DNA of 64,000 nucleotides from Clostridia bacterium (GTDB taxonomy: Bacteria; Bacillota; Clostridia; Christensenellales; Borkfalkiaceae): NCBI GenBank assembly GCA_029066845.1, contig JAIEFR010000002.1, positions 21,970 through 85,969 on the forward strand, in the 5' to 3' direction. Both the position numbers and the translations under genes were made by a program. This document shows positions 20,326-28,795 of the stretch, in pieces. The first letter of the stretch is position 1. Each line of letters begins with the position of its first letter. The notes beneath the pieces were generated by a model that was not told the origin of the DNA, did no database searches, and saw nothing but the letters and a program-made list of their open reading frames with translations.

Positions 20326-21327
20326 ATGGAAGAAAATAAAAAGACCCTGTATTCGGCTATTCAGCCAACCAACAGCCTAACCATAGGCAACTATATCGGC
20401 ACGCTGAAAAGCTGGGCCTCCTACCAGAACGACTACAACTGCGTTTTCGCAATGGCGGATATGCACGCTATCACCGTGCGCCAGCTGCCCGCGCAGCTCC
20501 GCGCCAACACGCTTGCGCTTGCCGCGCTGTTCATTGCCTGCGGCGTAGACCCGAGCAAGTGCACCTTCTACGTGCAGTCGCACGTGCCCTGCCACGCCGA
20601 AATGTGCTGGGCGCTCAACTCGCTTACATACGTGGGCGAAATGGAGCGTATGACGCAGTTTAAGGATAAGTCCAAACGTCACGCCGACAACATCAATATG
20701 GGGCTTATGGACTACCCCGTGCTTATGGCGGCGGACATTCTTTTATATCAGACGGACGTCGTACCCGTTGGGCTCGACCAGAGGCAACATCTGGAAATTA
20801 CGCGCGATATAGCAATCCGTTTCAACAACGCATATTCGCCCACGTTTACCGTACCCGAGGGCATATACGCCAAGGTGGGCGCAAAGATCTGCGACCTTCT
20901 GGACCCTTCCAAGAAGATGAGCAAGTCGGCGGAAAATCCCAACGGTTCGATATTTATGACCGACGACAGGGACACCGTCATAAGAAAGTTCAAGCGCGCC
21001 GTCACCGACAGCGACAACGCCGTTATATACGACCCAGAAAACAAGCCCGGCGTGAGCAACCTGCTTGCCATATACACCGCATTCTCCGGCAAGAGTATGC
21101 AGGAGGCGGAAAGGGAGTTTGCCGGCAAGGGCTACGGCGATTTCAAGCTTGCAGTCGGCGAAACGGTTGCCGATAAGCTTGCGCCCGTACAGGCGGAGCA
21201 GAAGCGCATTTTAGACGACAAGGCGTACTTGCAGGGCGTTCTTGCAGAGGGCGCGGGCAAGGCTTACGGAATTGCAAGAAAGACGCTTTCCAAGGTCTAC
21301 AAAAAGATAGGATTCTTTCAGGCGTAA
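20326..21327 (+). CDS. trpS: Tryptophanyl-tRNA synthetase
   Basis: SAIQPTNSLTIGNYIG and KMSKSAENPNGSI motifs. Confidence 0.97.
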   Translation: MEENKKTLYSAIQPTNSLTIGNYIGTLKSWASYQNDYNCVFAMADMHAITVRQLPAQLRANTLALAALFIACGVDPSKCTFYVQSHVPCHAEMCWALNSLTYVGEMERMTQFKDKSKRHADNINMGLMDYPVLMAADILLYQTDVVPVGLDQRQHLEITRDIAIRFNNAYSPTFTVPEGIYAKVGAKICDLLDPSKKMSKSAENPNGSIFMTDDRDTVIRKFKRAVTDSDNAVIYDPENKPGVSNLLAIYTAFSGKSMQEAEREFAGKGYGDFKLAVGETVADKLAPVQAEQKRILDDKAYLQGVLAEGAGKAYGIARKTLSKVYKKIGFFQA

Positions 21328-22208
21328 TGTTCGGATATATCAACCCCGACAGTCCTTATCTGTTTAAAAAGGACGAAACTTTATACCAGGCTATTTATTG
21401 CGGAATGTGCAAGTCGATAGGCGAGGGGTGCGGCAGCTTTTCCAAGTCCGCGCTCACCTACGATATGGCGTTTATGTCCGCTTTGCTGCACAATATCGCC
21501 AACTGCGACGTAAAGATAGAAAAACGCCGCTGCGGACTGCATTTAATCAAACGCCGCTTTATGGCAAAGCCCGACAATATCTCGGTGCTTTTGGGGTGCG
21601 TCAACACCGCGCTTGCCTACTATAAGTTGCTGGATGATAAGATCGACGGCGACAGAAAGGGCGCGCTTGCGTTTATGTACAAAAGGGGTTTTAAGCGCAC
21701 GCTCAAACGCCACCCGCAGGTTGCTCAAATTATACAAAAGCATATGCAGGCACAGCGCGAACTCGAAAAGGCGAATTGCACGATAATAGACCAGGCGTGC
21801 GAGCCTACCGCGTTTATGATTAAGGAGCTTTCCACCTACGCGCTGAGCGAATACGCTACGGCGGCAACCGAAGCGCTTTGCTACGATATAGGCAAGTGGG
21901 TATATCTTGCCGACGCGCTGGACGACTACGACAAGGACGTTAAAAAGGGGCGCTATAACGTGCTGTATAACGCCTTCGGTTGTACGACCAAGGCGGAGGC
22001 GGTTAATAAGTGCGGCGAGGAAATCGACTTCATTTTCAATACGCTGTTCGCCGATATGCGCCTGCAGCTTTCGAATATAAAATTTTATTTCAATCACGAC
22101 TTGACGGATAATATAATATTGAGGGGTATTCCGCTGAAAACCCGACGGCTGGTGCACGGCAAATGCGGAGAAGGTAAGAAAAAGGACGATGAACAAACGC
22201 AATCTTGA
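21327..22208 (+). CDS. DUF5685-family protein
   Basis: MFGYINPDSPYLFKKDETLYQAIYCGMCKSIG N-terminus. Confidence 0.8.
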   Translation: MFGYINPDSPYLFKKDETLYQAIYCGMCKSIGEGCGSFSKSALTYDMAFMSALLHNIANCDVKIEKRRCGLHLIKRRFMAKPDNISVLLGCVNTALAYYKLLDDKIDGDRKGALAFMYKRGFKRTLKRHPQVAQIIQKHMQAQRELEKANCTIIDQACEPTAFMIKELSTYALSEYATAATEALCYDIGKWVYLADALDDYDKDVKKGRYNVLYNAFGCTTKAEAVNKCGEEIDFIFNTLFADMRLQLSNIKFYFNHDLTDNIILRGIPLKTRRLVHGKCGEGKKKDDEQTQS

Positions 22209-22818
22209 AATTTTGGGACTAACCGAGGGGGCGACCGCAGAACAGATTGAGGAGGCTTATTCCGCACTCCGCGCAAAGCTTCTTGAAGACAGGTTCTTAG
22301 AGGGCGAGGCTGGCAACGAAGCCGCCAGAATGCTGACTAAAATACAGGTCGCGCACGACGAACTTCTTGCCGAAATCGCACAGCTGGAAAACGGCTCGCG
22401 AGAGAGCGACGGTTCCGCCTTTGCTCACGTGGAGGAGCTTATCAGGGCGGGCGACCTGCAGGAAGCACAGCGCGCTCTGGACGACTTCAACGAGCGCGGC
22501 GCGCAGTGGCACTACCTTCAGTCGGTGGTGTTCTACCGCAAGAACTGGGTCAACGAAAGTAAGAAGCAGCTTGAAATCGCAATGCGTTTGGACGGCGAAA
22601 ACGAAAAGTATAAGGAAGCCTACGTCAAGCTCAACGAAAAGATTGCCTACGACGCATCCAAGCCCGGCGCAAACGGCGAGGGCGAAAGCGTGTATAAGGG
22701 GCAGGATATGAACTCCTATTCCGACAACCAGATGGGCGGAAGCTTCTGTTCCTACTGCGTGGAGTGCTGTGCGCTCAACGCGTGCATCAATTGCCTATGT
22801 AATGGGTGTTGTCATTAA
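22189..22818 (+). CDS. J-domain-like protein with Cys-rich C-terminal tail
   Basis: NLEILGLTEGATAEQIEEAYSALRAKLLEDRF J-like N-terminus; CSYCVECCALNACINCLCNGCCH tail; overlaps the upstream CDS. Confidence 0.75.
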   Translation: MNKRNLEILGLTEGATAEQIEEAYSALRAKLLEDRFLEGEAGNEAARMLTKIQVAHDELLAEIAQLENGSRESDGSAFAHVEELIRAGDLQEAQRALDDFNERGAQWHYLQSVVFYRKNWVNESKKQLEIAMRLDGENEKYKEAYVKLNEKIAYDASKPGANGEGESVYKGQDMNSYSDNQMGGSFCSYCVECCALNACINCLCNGCCH

Positions 22819-22945
22819 CTTCTTGGTTAATAAGCGGCGCATTTCTGCGTTGCGGTGCGGCAACCCTCAGTCATTTACTTCATTGTAAACTCCTTCGGGT
22901 TTTCCTCCCGCGCCTTGAACTACTTGCTTCTTAACCGAGTGATGG
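22819..22945. repeat. Candidate small intergenic element with imperfect terminal inverted repeats
   Basis: TTGGTTAATAAGC (22823-22835) versus GCTTCTTAACCGA (22926-22938); no ORF. Confidence 0.4.
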
Positions 22946-23512
22946 GTGGTGTATATGCCTAAAAATAACCGTTTCAATTCTTTCGAAATTGCGCTTTCGG
23001 GCATATCGTGCGCGGTGGCGGTGCTCTTTCTCGCGCTCGGCATACTCAGCGGCTGGCTGCTTGCAACGGGCTATTTTATAGGCGTGGTGGCGCTTATGGT
23101 GCCCCTTTCCAAAAAGTTTTATAAGGGCGGTTTTCTCGCCTATGCGGGCACTTGCGTGCTCACGGTTATTATGGGCGCGGCGGCAAAGTTCTGGGACCTC
23201 GTGCCCTTTATTATGTTTTTCGGACTGCACCCGTTAATCAACGCGCTTATAGATAAAAGCAAGTTTAATAAATGGATATTCTTGCCCGCAAAGGCGCTGT
23301 GGTTCGACGCAATGCTTATCGTCGGGTACTATCTCGTGTTCGGCGGAGCTATGGGCGGCACGCTGCTTCCCGAAAACGTTTACGAAACTATAAACAGATA
23401 TTTCTTCCTGCTGGTTTTCACCGTCGGCACGTTCGTAGGGGTGATATACGACCTTCTCGCGTCGCGCTGTCAGCTCGCGGTCAACGCCGTAGTTGCGCGC
23501 ATCAGGAAATAA
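22946..23512 (+). CDS. Integral membrane protein of unknown function
   Basis: Multiple TM segments; GTG start here or ATG at 22955. Confidence 0.75.
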   Translation: MVYMPKNNRFNSFEIALSGISCAVAVLFLALGILSGWLLATGYFIGVVALMVPLSKKFYKGGFLAYAGTCVLTVIMGAAAKFWDLVPFIMFFGLHPLINALIDKSKFNKWIFLPAKALWFDAMLIVGYYLVFGGAMGGTLLPENVYETINRYFFLLVFTVGTFVGVIYDLLASRCQLAVNAVVARIRK

Positions 23513-23523
23513 ACGGATAATCT

Positions 23524-24927
23524 ATGGAAAAGAATAAGGAATACGTAGGGGAAGTCCTCTCTCTCGGCAGCGAGGGGGAGGGCGTTATAAAATGGGAGGA
23601 CTGCACCGCGTTCGTGCCCTTTTGCCTTGTCGGCGAAAAGGTGTCTTTCAAGGCGCTCAAAGTTTCGGGCAAGGTAGCTTACGGCAAGCTTACCGAGGTG
23701 CACAGCCTTTCGCCCGAAAGGGTAGAGCCCGTCTGCCCGCATTTCGAAAAGTGCGGCGGCTGTCAGTTGCAGCATTCGTCTTACTCCGCCCAGCTCGACT
23801 TCAAAAGACAGCTGGTGCAAAACTGCCTTAAAAAAATCGGCGGGCTGGACGTCGATGTCAATCAAACGGTATCGGGCGATAAGCAGTACGGCTATCGCAA
23901 CAAGCTTGCCCTGCCTGTCGGAGTGGACGGCGAGGGCAACACGGTCACGGGCTTTTTCGCGCCCCGTTCGCACCGCATTGTGCCCATAAATTCCTGCGCG
24001 CTCCAAGCCGAATGGTCGGGCGCGCTCATCGCCGCGCTCACGGACTTTATGAAGGAGGCGGGGCTTACCGGGTATGACGAACGCACCCAGTCGGGCGATA
24101 TCCGTCACCTTGTCGCGCGTGAAGTGGACGGCAGCCTGGTAATTACCGTGGTGGCAACCTCGCGCATAGATACGGAAAAATTTGCCGATGCGCTGGCGAG
24201 CAATTTCAAAAGCTTTACCCTGTGGTTGAACGTAAACAGAGCGAAAAGTAACGTGATTTTCGGCAAAGAGTGGCATATATGCAGCGGGGAAGGCTATTTT
24301 ACGGGCGAGGACGAGGGCATTAAGTTCAAGGCTGGCGCAAATACGTTTTTGCAAGTCAACGACGGAGTGCGCAAGCTTTTGTACCGTGCCGTCATCGACG
24401 CGGTTAAGGACAAGGATACCGTTGCGGTCGATTTGTACAGCGGCGGCGGTCTGCTCACCGCTATGCTGGCAAAGGCGTGCCGCGCAGCCTACGGAATAGA
24501 AATAGTGCCCGAAGCTGTTGCGTGCGCGGACGAGCTCAAAGAGCTCAACGGACTGTCGGACAGAATGTTCAATTACTGCGGCGCGGTGGAGGATAAGATT
24601 GACGAGGTTTTTGCTCTCAGCGCGGGATATAAGCGCGCAATCGTGTGCGACCCGCCGCGCAAGGGTATGGAACGGTCGGTCATAAAAGCCGTGCTCGCAA
24701 GCGGAGCTGACAAGGTGGTGCTGGTTTCCTGCAACCCCGCAACGCTGGCGCGCGACCTGGGACTTCTGTGCGGCAGCCTGAAGGAGACGGACGGTCAGAT
24801 AGTCAAAAATCCGTCCTATTCGCCCGAAAGTATGAGCGGTTTTTACCGCATATCTTCCGTCACCCCGTTCGATATGTTCCCCCAGACCAAACACGTCGAA
24901 ACGCTGGTTGTACTTTCAAGAAATTAA
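23524..24927 (+). CDS. rlmD: 23S rRNA (uracil-C5)-methyltransferase, RlmD/RumA family
   Basis: TRAM-like N-terminus, CGGCQLQH, DLYSGGGLLT, CDPPRKGM, VSCNPATLARDL. Confidence 0.93.
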   Translation: MEKNKEYVGEVLSLGSEGEGVIKWEDCTAFVPFCLVGEKVSFKALKVSGKVAYGKLTEVHSLSPERVEPVCPHFEKCGGCQLQHSSYSAQLDFKRQLVQNCLKKIGGLDVDVNQTVSGDKQYGYRNKLALPVGVDGEGNTVTGFFAPRSHRIVPINSCALQAEWSGALIAALTDFMKEAGLTGYDERTQSGDIRHLVAREVDGSLVITVVATSRIDTEKFADALASNFKSFTLWLNVNRAKSNVIFGKEWHICSGEGYFTGEDEGIKFKAGANTFLQVNDGVRKLLYRAVIDAVKDKDTVAVDLYSGGGLLTAMLAKACRAAYGIEIVPEAVACADELKELNGLSDRMFNYCGAVEDKIDEVFALSAGYKRAIVCDPPRKGMERSVIKAVLASGADKVVLVSCNPATLARDLGLLCGSLKETDGQIVKNPSYSPESMSGFYRISSVTPFDMFPQTKHVETLVVLSRN

Positions 24928-24946
24928 TTTTAAGGAGGAATAATAT

Positions 24947-25288
24947 ATGCCTTTTATCGACAACAAAGTGACCGTAAAACTTACGGAAGAGAAGAAGGAA
25001 AAAATCAAGCAAAAGCTTGGCAGGGCGGTATCGCTTCTTCACAAGAGCGAGACCTATTTGATGGTGGGATTTCAGGACGGCTACGATTTGTATCTGGGCG
25101 GCAAAAGACTGGCAAACGGCGCTTACGTTGAAGTGAGTCTTTTCGGCAGTGCGTCGTCTTCCGATTATTCCAAGATGACGGGAGAGATATGCCGCATTCT
25201 TTCGGAGGAAGCTGGCATTCCTGCCGAATGCGTATACGTCACCTATCACGGATTGGAGGACTGGGGCTGGAACGGCTCGAACTTCTGA
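24947..25288 (+). CDS. MIF/tautomerase family protein
   Basis: Starts MPFID (N-terminal Pro); VYVTYHGLEDWGWNGSNF C-terminus typical of the MIF family. Confidence 0.85.
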   Translation: MPFIDNKVTVKLTEEKKEKIKQKLGRAVSLLHKSETYLMVGFQDGYDLYLGGKRLANGAYVEVSLFGSASSSDYSKMTGEICRILSEEAGIPAECVYVTYHGLEDWGWNGSNF

Positions 25289-25348
25289 CGCGCGGGGCTT
25301 ATAGCACCTTAGCCGTATATAATTTGCGATATTGCCCACACTGTTTGT

Positions 25349-25513
25349 ATGGGTAAGAAGAACAGCAAAAAGATTATAAACGAGGTTTTCGAGGGCGGAG
25401 CAAGCGCCAACGAGTGCACTGGGGCGTTACAGAAGATTTCTGTTGACCCCGAAGAGGTGGCGCGCTTCCACGCCGAATACGTCGGTGAAAAGAAGAGTAA
25501 AGTAGATAACTGA
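25349..25513 (+). CDS. Small hypothetical protein (54 aa)
   Basis: MGKKNSKKIINEVFEGGASANECTGALQKISVDPEEVARFHAEYVGEKKSKVDN; followed by a terminator; no strong SD. Confidence 0.45.
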   Translation: MGKKNSKKIINEVFEGGASANECTGALQKISVDPEEVARFHAEYVGEKKSKVDN

Positions 25514-25522
25514 ATAAAAAAA

Positions 25523-25552
25523 CAAGGGACGGCAAAGTTTGCCGTCCCTTTT
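25523..25552. terminator. Intrinsic terminator
   Basis: AAGGGACGGCAAAGTTTGCCGTCCCTTTT. Confidence 0.75.
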
Positions 25553-25565
25553 GATTTGGTACGTA

Positions 25566-26186
25566 TCAGTTCAGAATACCCGACGAAATATAAAAGCTTT
25601 TCGCTCTGTCCTTGACGGGGGTGCCGCTAACAACTACGGGGTACTCCTTGGTCTTTCCGTGAACGTTGCTGACGAATTTAACGCTATCCGCTTCGCCGCG
25701 CTTAGCGGCAAGGTAGTAATAATCGTAAACGTAGTCCCTTATACATTTGACGATATATCCGCACACGCTCGTAAACGACTTTACGGGGGCGAGGTCGAAT
25801 TGCACGTAGCCGCCGCGCTCCGCACGCATAAGCACAAGGTTGTCGCCCGCAACCGAAAGTATGAGGTTTGCCGTGCGTTCGCCCTGCAAAAGCTTGCTGC
25901 CCTCAAAGCCCTCCGCAACGTAGCGGTGCATAGTTTCGCGGTAGCCCTTGCGCACCTTCAGTTCCCAGACAAGAATGAATATCAGATATGCGGGAATGAT
26001 GGCAAGCAGCACGTAGAACAATATTACCGTCCAGTCCGTATAACCGCGCCGCGTAATGGTGGAAAGCCATATGGCAATCACCGCGCACGCCACGGTAACT
26101 ACGCACATCACGATGTTGGTGATAAGCGAAACTCTCTGCAACTTTTTAAAGGTTGACTGCATTTCGGGTGCGGATAAGTCAATCAT
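25566..26186 (-). CDS. Membrane protein of unknown function, two TM then a YcxB-like domain
   Basis: Two hydrophobic segments and soluble C-terminal half; paralogous to the next CDS. Confidence 0.7.
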   Translation of the reverse strand: MIDLSAPEMQSTFKKLQRVSLITNIVMCVVTVACAVIAIWLSTITRRGYTDWTVILFYVLLAIIPAYLIFILVWELKVRKGYRETMHRYVAEGFEGSKLLQGERTANLILSVAGDNLVLMRAERGGYVQFDLAPVKSFTSVCGYIVKCIRDYVYDYYYLAAKRGEADSVKFVSNVHGKTKEYPVVVSGTPVKDRAKSFYISSGILN

Positions 26187-26853
26187 TTATAAGCCCTCTT
26201 TTAATAAAGTAATTGTTTCCCGCGGCGACGGGCTTGCCGTCCGCAACGAGAATTATTTTGCGCGGCGCGCCGCCCGTATCGTCGGTTACCGTCACGCCGT
26301 CTGCATTCAGTCTTTGCGCGTTTACAAGGTAGTAAGCCTGCAAAAATTGCAAAAGCTTTTCGCCCGCGGAGGAGTAAACCGACGGCGCGGTTTTGAGTGC
26401 GGACAAATCGAAAGATATTTCCGCTCCGCCGTCAGCAACCGAATTGCCGTTTTTGAAGGAGGCGGGGGAAATGATAATTTCGCCCGTATAGCCCTCGCGC
26501 GACAGCGTTAAAACGTCGCCCGAGTAGTTGACGGTGAAGCGGATATCGTTTCCCTTTAAGATATCCTCTCTGTCATAAAACGCTTCGGCAATAGTTTTGC
26601 AAACCAGATGATTTAGCTCTTTGCCGGGTTTGGCGCCGAAAAAAATCAGGAAGAAAACGAACGACAGCACCGCCATTATATAGACGCACAGAAATGCCAG
26701 ATACAATTCCCAATTGCTTTCGGCGTATTTGGAACAAGTCGCAATAATTACGCCGTATATTATCAGAGCGACAAAGAACATTATGCTTGTGCACCTGTAT
26801 ATTCTGCGCCGCTCCAATGCGGTGGTCGTTTTGGCGCCGTCGAACTTAATCAT
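26179..26853 (-). CDS. Membrane protein of unknown function, paralog of the neighbouring CDS
   Basis: Same architecture and similar ending (YFIKRGLIND versus FYISSGILN); 8-nt overlap. Confidence 0.7.
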   Translation of the reverse strand: MIKFDGAKTTTALERRRIYRCTSIMFFVALIIYGVIIATCSKYAESNWELYLAFLCVYIMAVLSFVFFLIFFGAKPGKELNHLVCKTIAEAFYDREDILKGNDIRFTVNYSGDVLTLSREGYTGEIIISPASFKNGNSVADGGAEISFDLSALKTAPSVYSSAGEKLLQFLQAYYLVNAQRLNADGVTVTDDTGGAPRKIILVADGKPVAAGNNYFIKRGLIND

Positions 26854-26904
26854 CTTATTTGTATAATATACCAGGCTGGGGTTTTAAGTCAAGTTAAACG
26901 CAAT

Positions 26905-26934
26905 GCCGTCCGCGCGAAAATTCGCGCGGACGGC
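26905..26934. terminator. Strong hairpin downstream of the 31-aa small ORF
   Basis: GCCGTCCGCGCGAA-TTCGCGCGGACGGC; weak T-run. Confidence 0.55.
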
Positions 26935-26976
26935 ACCTTATTCTCTCATATCATACTTTTCTTTTGTGTCCGACGA

Positions 26977-27072
26977 TTATCTTGCGCAGGACAGGACAAC
27001 GTAGGAAAGTGCGTTTACACCCAGCTCCTCGTTTTCCTCTTGCAGATAGTTCAGACTATCGTAAATAAACAT
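26977..27072 (-). CDS. Small ORF, 31 aa: MFIYDSLNYLQEENEELGVNALSYVVLSCAR
   Basis: SD GGGAGG 8 nt upstream, near-consensus promoter and terminator define a monocistronic unit. Confidence 0.55.
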   Translation of the reverse strand: MFIYDSLNYLQEENEELGVNALSYVVLSCAR

Positions 27073-27169
27073 ATATCTTACCTCCCGTAAGTTTTTGCGG
27101 CGCTTATCTTTTCCGATAAGCCGCTTTGTTTTTTAATTTTGCAGTCAGGTTTTTTCCTGATTTGCAAGC

Positions 27170-27198
27170 AGTATAGCACTTTAAAAAATGTCAGTCAA
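27170..27198 (-). promoter_or_regulatory. Promoter of the 31-aa small ORF unit
   Basis: TTGACT-17-TATACT on the minus strand. Confidence 0.7.
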
Positions 27199-27365
27199 TA
27201 ACATTTTTAAAAAATTAAAAATTTTTAAAACTGTTAGTTTGTAACATATCTATATGAAAATAACTATAAAATATGTTATATTTTCTGATAATTTTTTAAT
27301 GAGTGTGATAAATTATCAAAATTCACAAAATTTTATAGTTTTTAACACGGTTTGGGCAGCTAAGC

Positions 27366-27403
27366 AAAAAGCCCCGCAGAGCAATCGCTTTACGGGGCTT
27401 TTT
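27366..27403. terminator. Intrinsic terminator downstream of the M23 peptidase
   Basis: AAAAAGCCCCG...CGGGGCTTTTT. Confidence 0.8.
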
Positions 27404-27441
27404 ATAGGGGGAGGGATAATCAACTTTCCGAGTATTTCAAA

Positions 27442-28125
27442 TTACTTTTCGGCAATGTCGAGGAACTTGGCGGGGTCCTTCTTTTCGCCGTTCTCGATTA
27501 CTTCGAAGTGCAGATGCGCTTCCTGCTTGAACTCCGCGCCCTCGGGCTCGGAAACGGTGCCTATCTGGTCGCCGCGCTTAATGTTGTCGCCCTTTTTCAG
27601 ACCTTCCTTAAGGTCGATATAGGAGTATACCGTCTTTAAGCCGTTCGCGTGCTGGATGGTGACGGTGGTGCCGTCAAGCTTGTCGTCCACAACGATATCG
27701 GAAACCGTACCGTCAAGGCAGGCAACTACTGCGGTACCCGCGGTTGCAGCCATATCCAGACCGGTGTGGAAGTGCCAGTGCCCCAGGGAAACGTCCTTAC
27801 CGAAGTCGAATACGTTGATAACGTTCGGATTCGATACGGGCAAAGCAAACGTCGTTTCGTTGCCGGTGGGCTTATCGGGCTCGTTGGGCTTGCCGGGGTC
27901 TTCGGTGTGACCGGGATCTTCGGTGTTGCCGGGGTTGTCCGTATTGCCGGGATTGCTGGGCTTGGGTTTGTCCAGAACGTCGTCTATAGTGATGTCGCTC
28001 CTGAACCAGTCGTTCGCCGCAAACACAACCGTTACGGTTATAGCCGCAACTACCAGAATGCACGCTGCCAAAATCAGATATCTGAATAAGAGTTTCTTCT
28101 TACGTGTTTTCTTTTCTTCGCTCAT
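27442..28125 (-). CDS. M23 family peptidase with single TM anchor (SpoIIQ-like)
   Basis: N-terminal TM, Pro/Gly/Asp linker, HFHTGLDM and HLHFEV LytM motifs. Confidence 0.87.
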   Translation of the reverse strand: MSEEKKTRKKKLLFRYLILAACILVVAAITVTVVFAANDWFRSDITIDDVLDKPKPSNPGNTDNPGNTEDPGHTEDPGKPNEPDKPTGNETTFALPVSNPNVINVFDFGKDVSLGHWHFHTGLDMAATAGTAVVACLDGTVSDIVVDDKLDGTTVTIQHANGLKTVYSYIDLKEGLKKGDNIKRGDQIGTVSEPEGAEFKQEAHLHFEVIENGEKKDPAKFLDIAEK

Positions 28126-28149
28126 TTTTTTATCTCCTTTTAAAATTTA

Positions 28150-28179
28150 ATTTATTTTCAGCTTGTGGCTTGATTATTG
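28150..28179 (-). promoter_or_regulatory. Sporulation-sigma-like (sigma F/G type) promoter of the M23 gene
   Basis: CAATA-15-GAAAATAAAT about 25 nt upstream of the ATG; shares AGCCACARGCT spacer with the promoter at 28686-28715. Confidence 0.45.
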
Positions 28180-28220
28180 CCTTTACTTCAAATCTTATAC
28201 AAAGCCGTTCAAAATTTTTT

Positions 28221-28655
28221 TCAGTACCCGCCGAATATGATGGGGGAGGCTACCGTAACGCCGCTTTCCTTTACGCATACGTGCAGGTTTACCGTTTTGC
28301 CGTACAGCGTGACGGAGTAGGGCAGGCGCGCACTGCAATAATAATTGACGCTGTCGCTCATCTCCTCGGTAAAGAGTATTTCACCGCCAACGCTTTCGAT
28401 AAAGGACTGTACGTCAAGCGAGGAAAAAGTCGCGCTCTCTCCGCATACGCCGCTGAGCGTAAGCCGTTTTAAAGCGGCGGTGTCGCGGTCTGCGTCAACC
28501 ACGCGACAGTTTTTGGAGGTGTCGCCCAGGTAGAAGCAATAGCTGTCGCCGCCGTTGAAAGCCAGCCTTTGCGGAAGGACTATAAGCGATAGCAATAGGA
28601 TAAACGCCGCTGCCAAAGTCACAACTATAACTGTTGCCGTGCGCATTTTCCGCAT
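28221..28655 (-). CDS. Secreted/membrane-anchored protein of unknown function
   Basis: N-terminal TM; C-terminal VTVASPIIFGGY; good SD. Confidence 0.7.
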   Translation of the reverse strand: MRKMRTATVIVVTLAAAFILLLSLIVLPQRLAFNGGDSYCFYLGDTSKNCRVVDADRDTAALKRLTLSGVCGESATFSSLDVQSFIESVGGEILFTEEMSDSVNYYCSARLPYSVTLYGKTVNLHVCVKESGVTVASPIIFGGY

Positions 28656-28685
28656 AAAAAAGCCCTCCCGTAAGATTTACGAAAG

Positions 28686-28715
28686 GGTTATTGCCAGCCT
28701 GTGGCTTATTTATTC
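28686..28715 (-). promoter_or_regulatory. Sporulation-sigma-like (sigma F/G type) promoter
   Basis: GAATA-15-GGCAATAACC about 30 nt upstream of the ATG at 28655. Confidence 0.5.
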
Positions 28716-28795
28716 ACAATGTTTTAAAATATGTTTTGCTGTGACAGGCAGGGGTTACGAAAAGCAATTAAAGGACTTGCCCGCGGGGCACCCGC

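Noticed and set aside
23470-24894. 474-aa minus-strand ORF antisense to rlmD
   Set aside because: Antisense artefact; the + strand gene has clear RumA motifs and an SD.
27860-27965. Repetitive GGGTTG/CCGGG sequence
   Set aside because: Encodes the Pro/Gly/Asp linker of the M23 protein.
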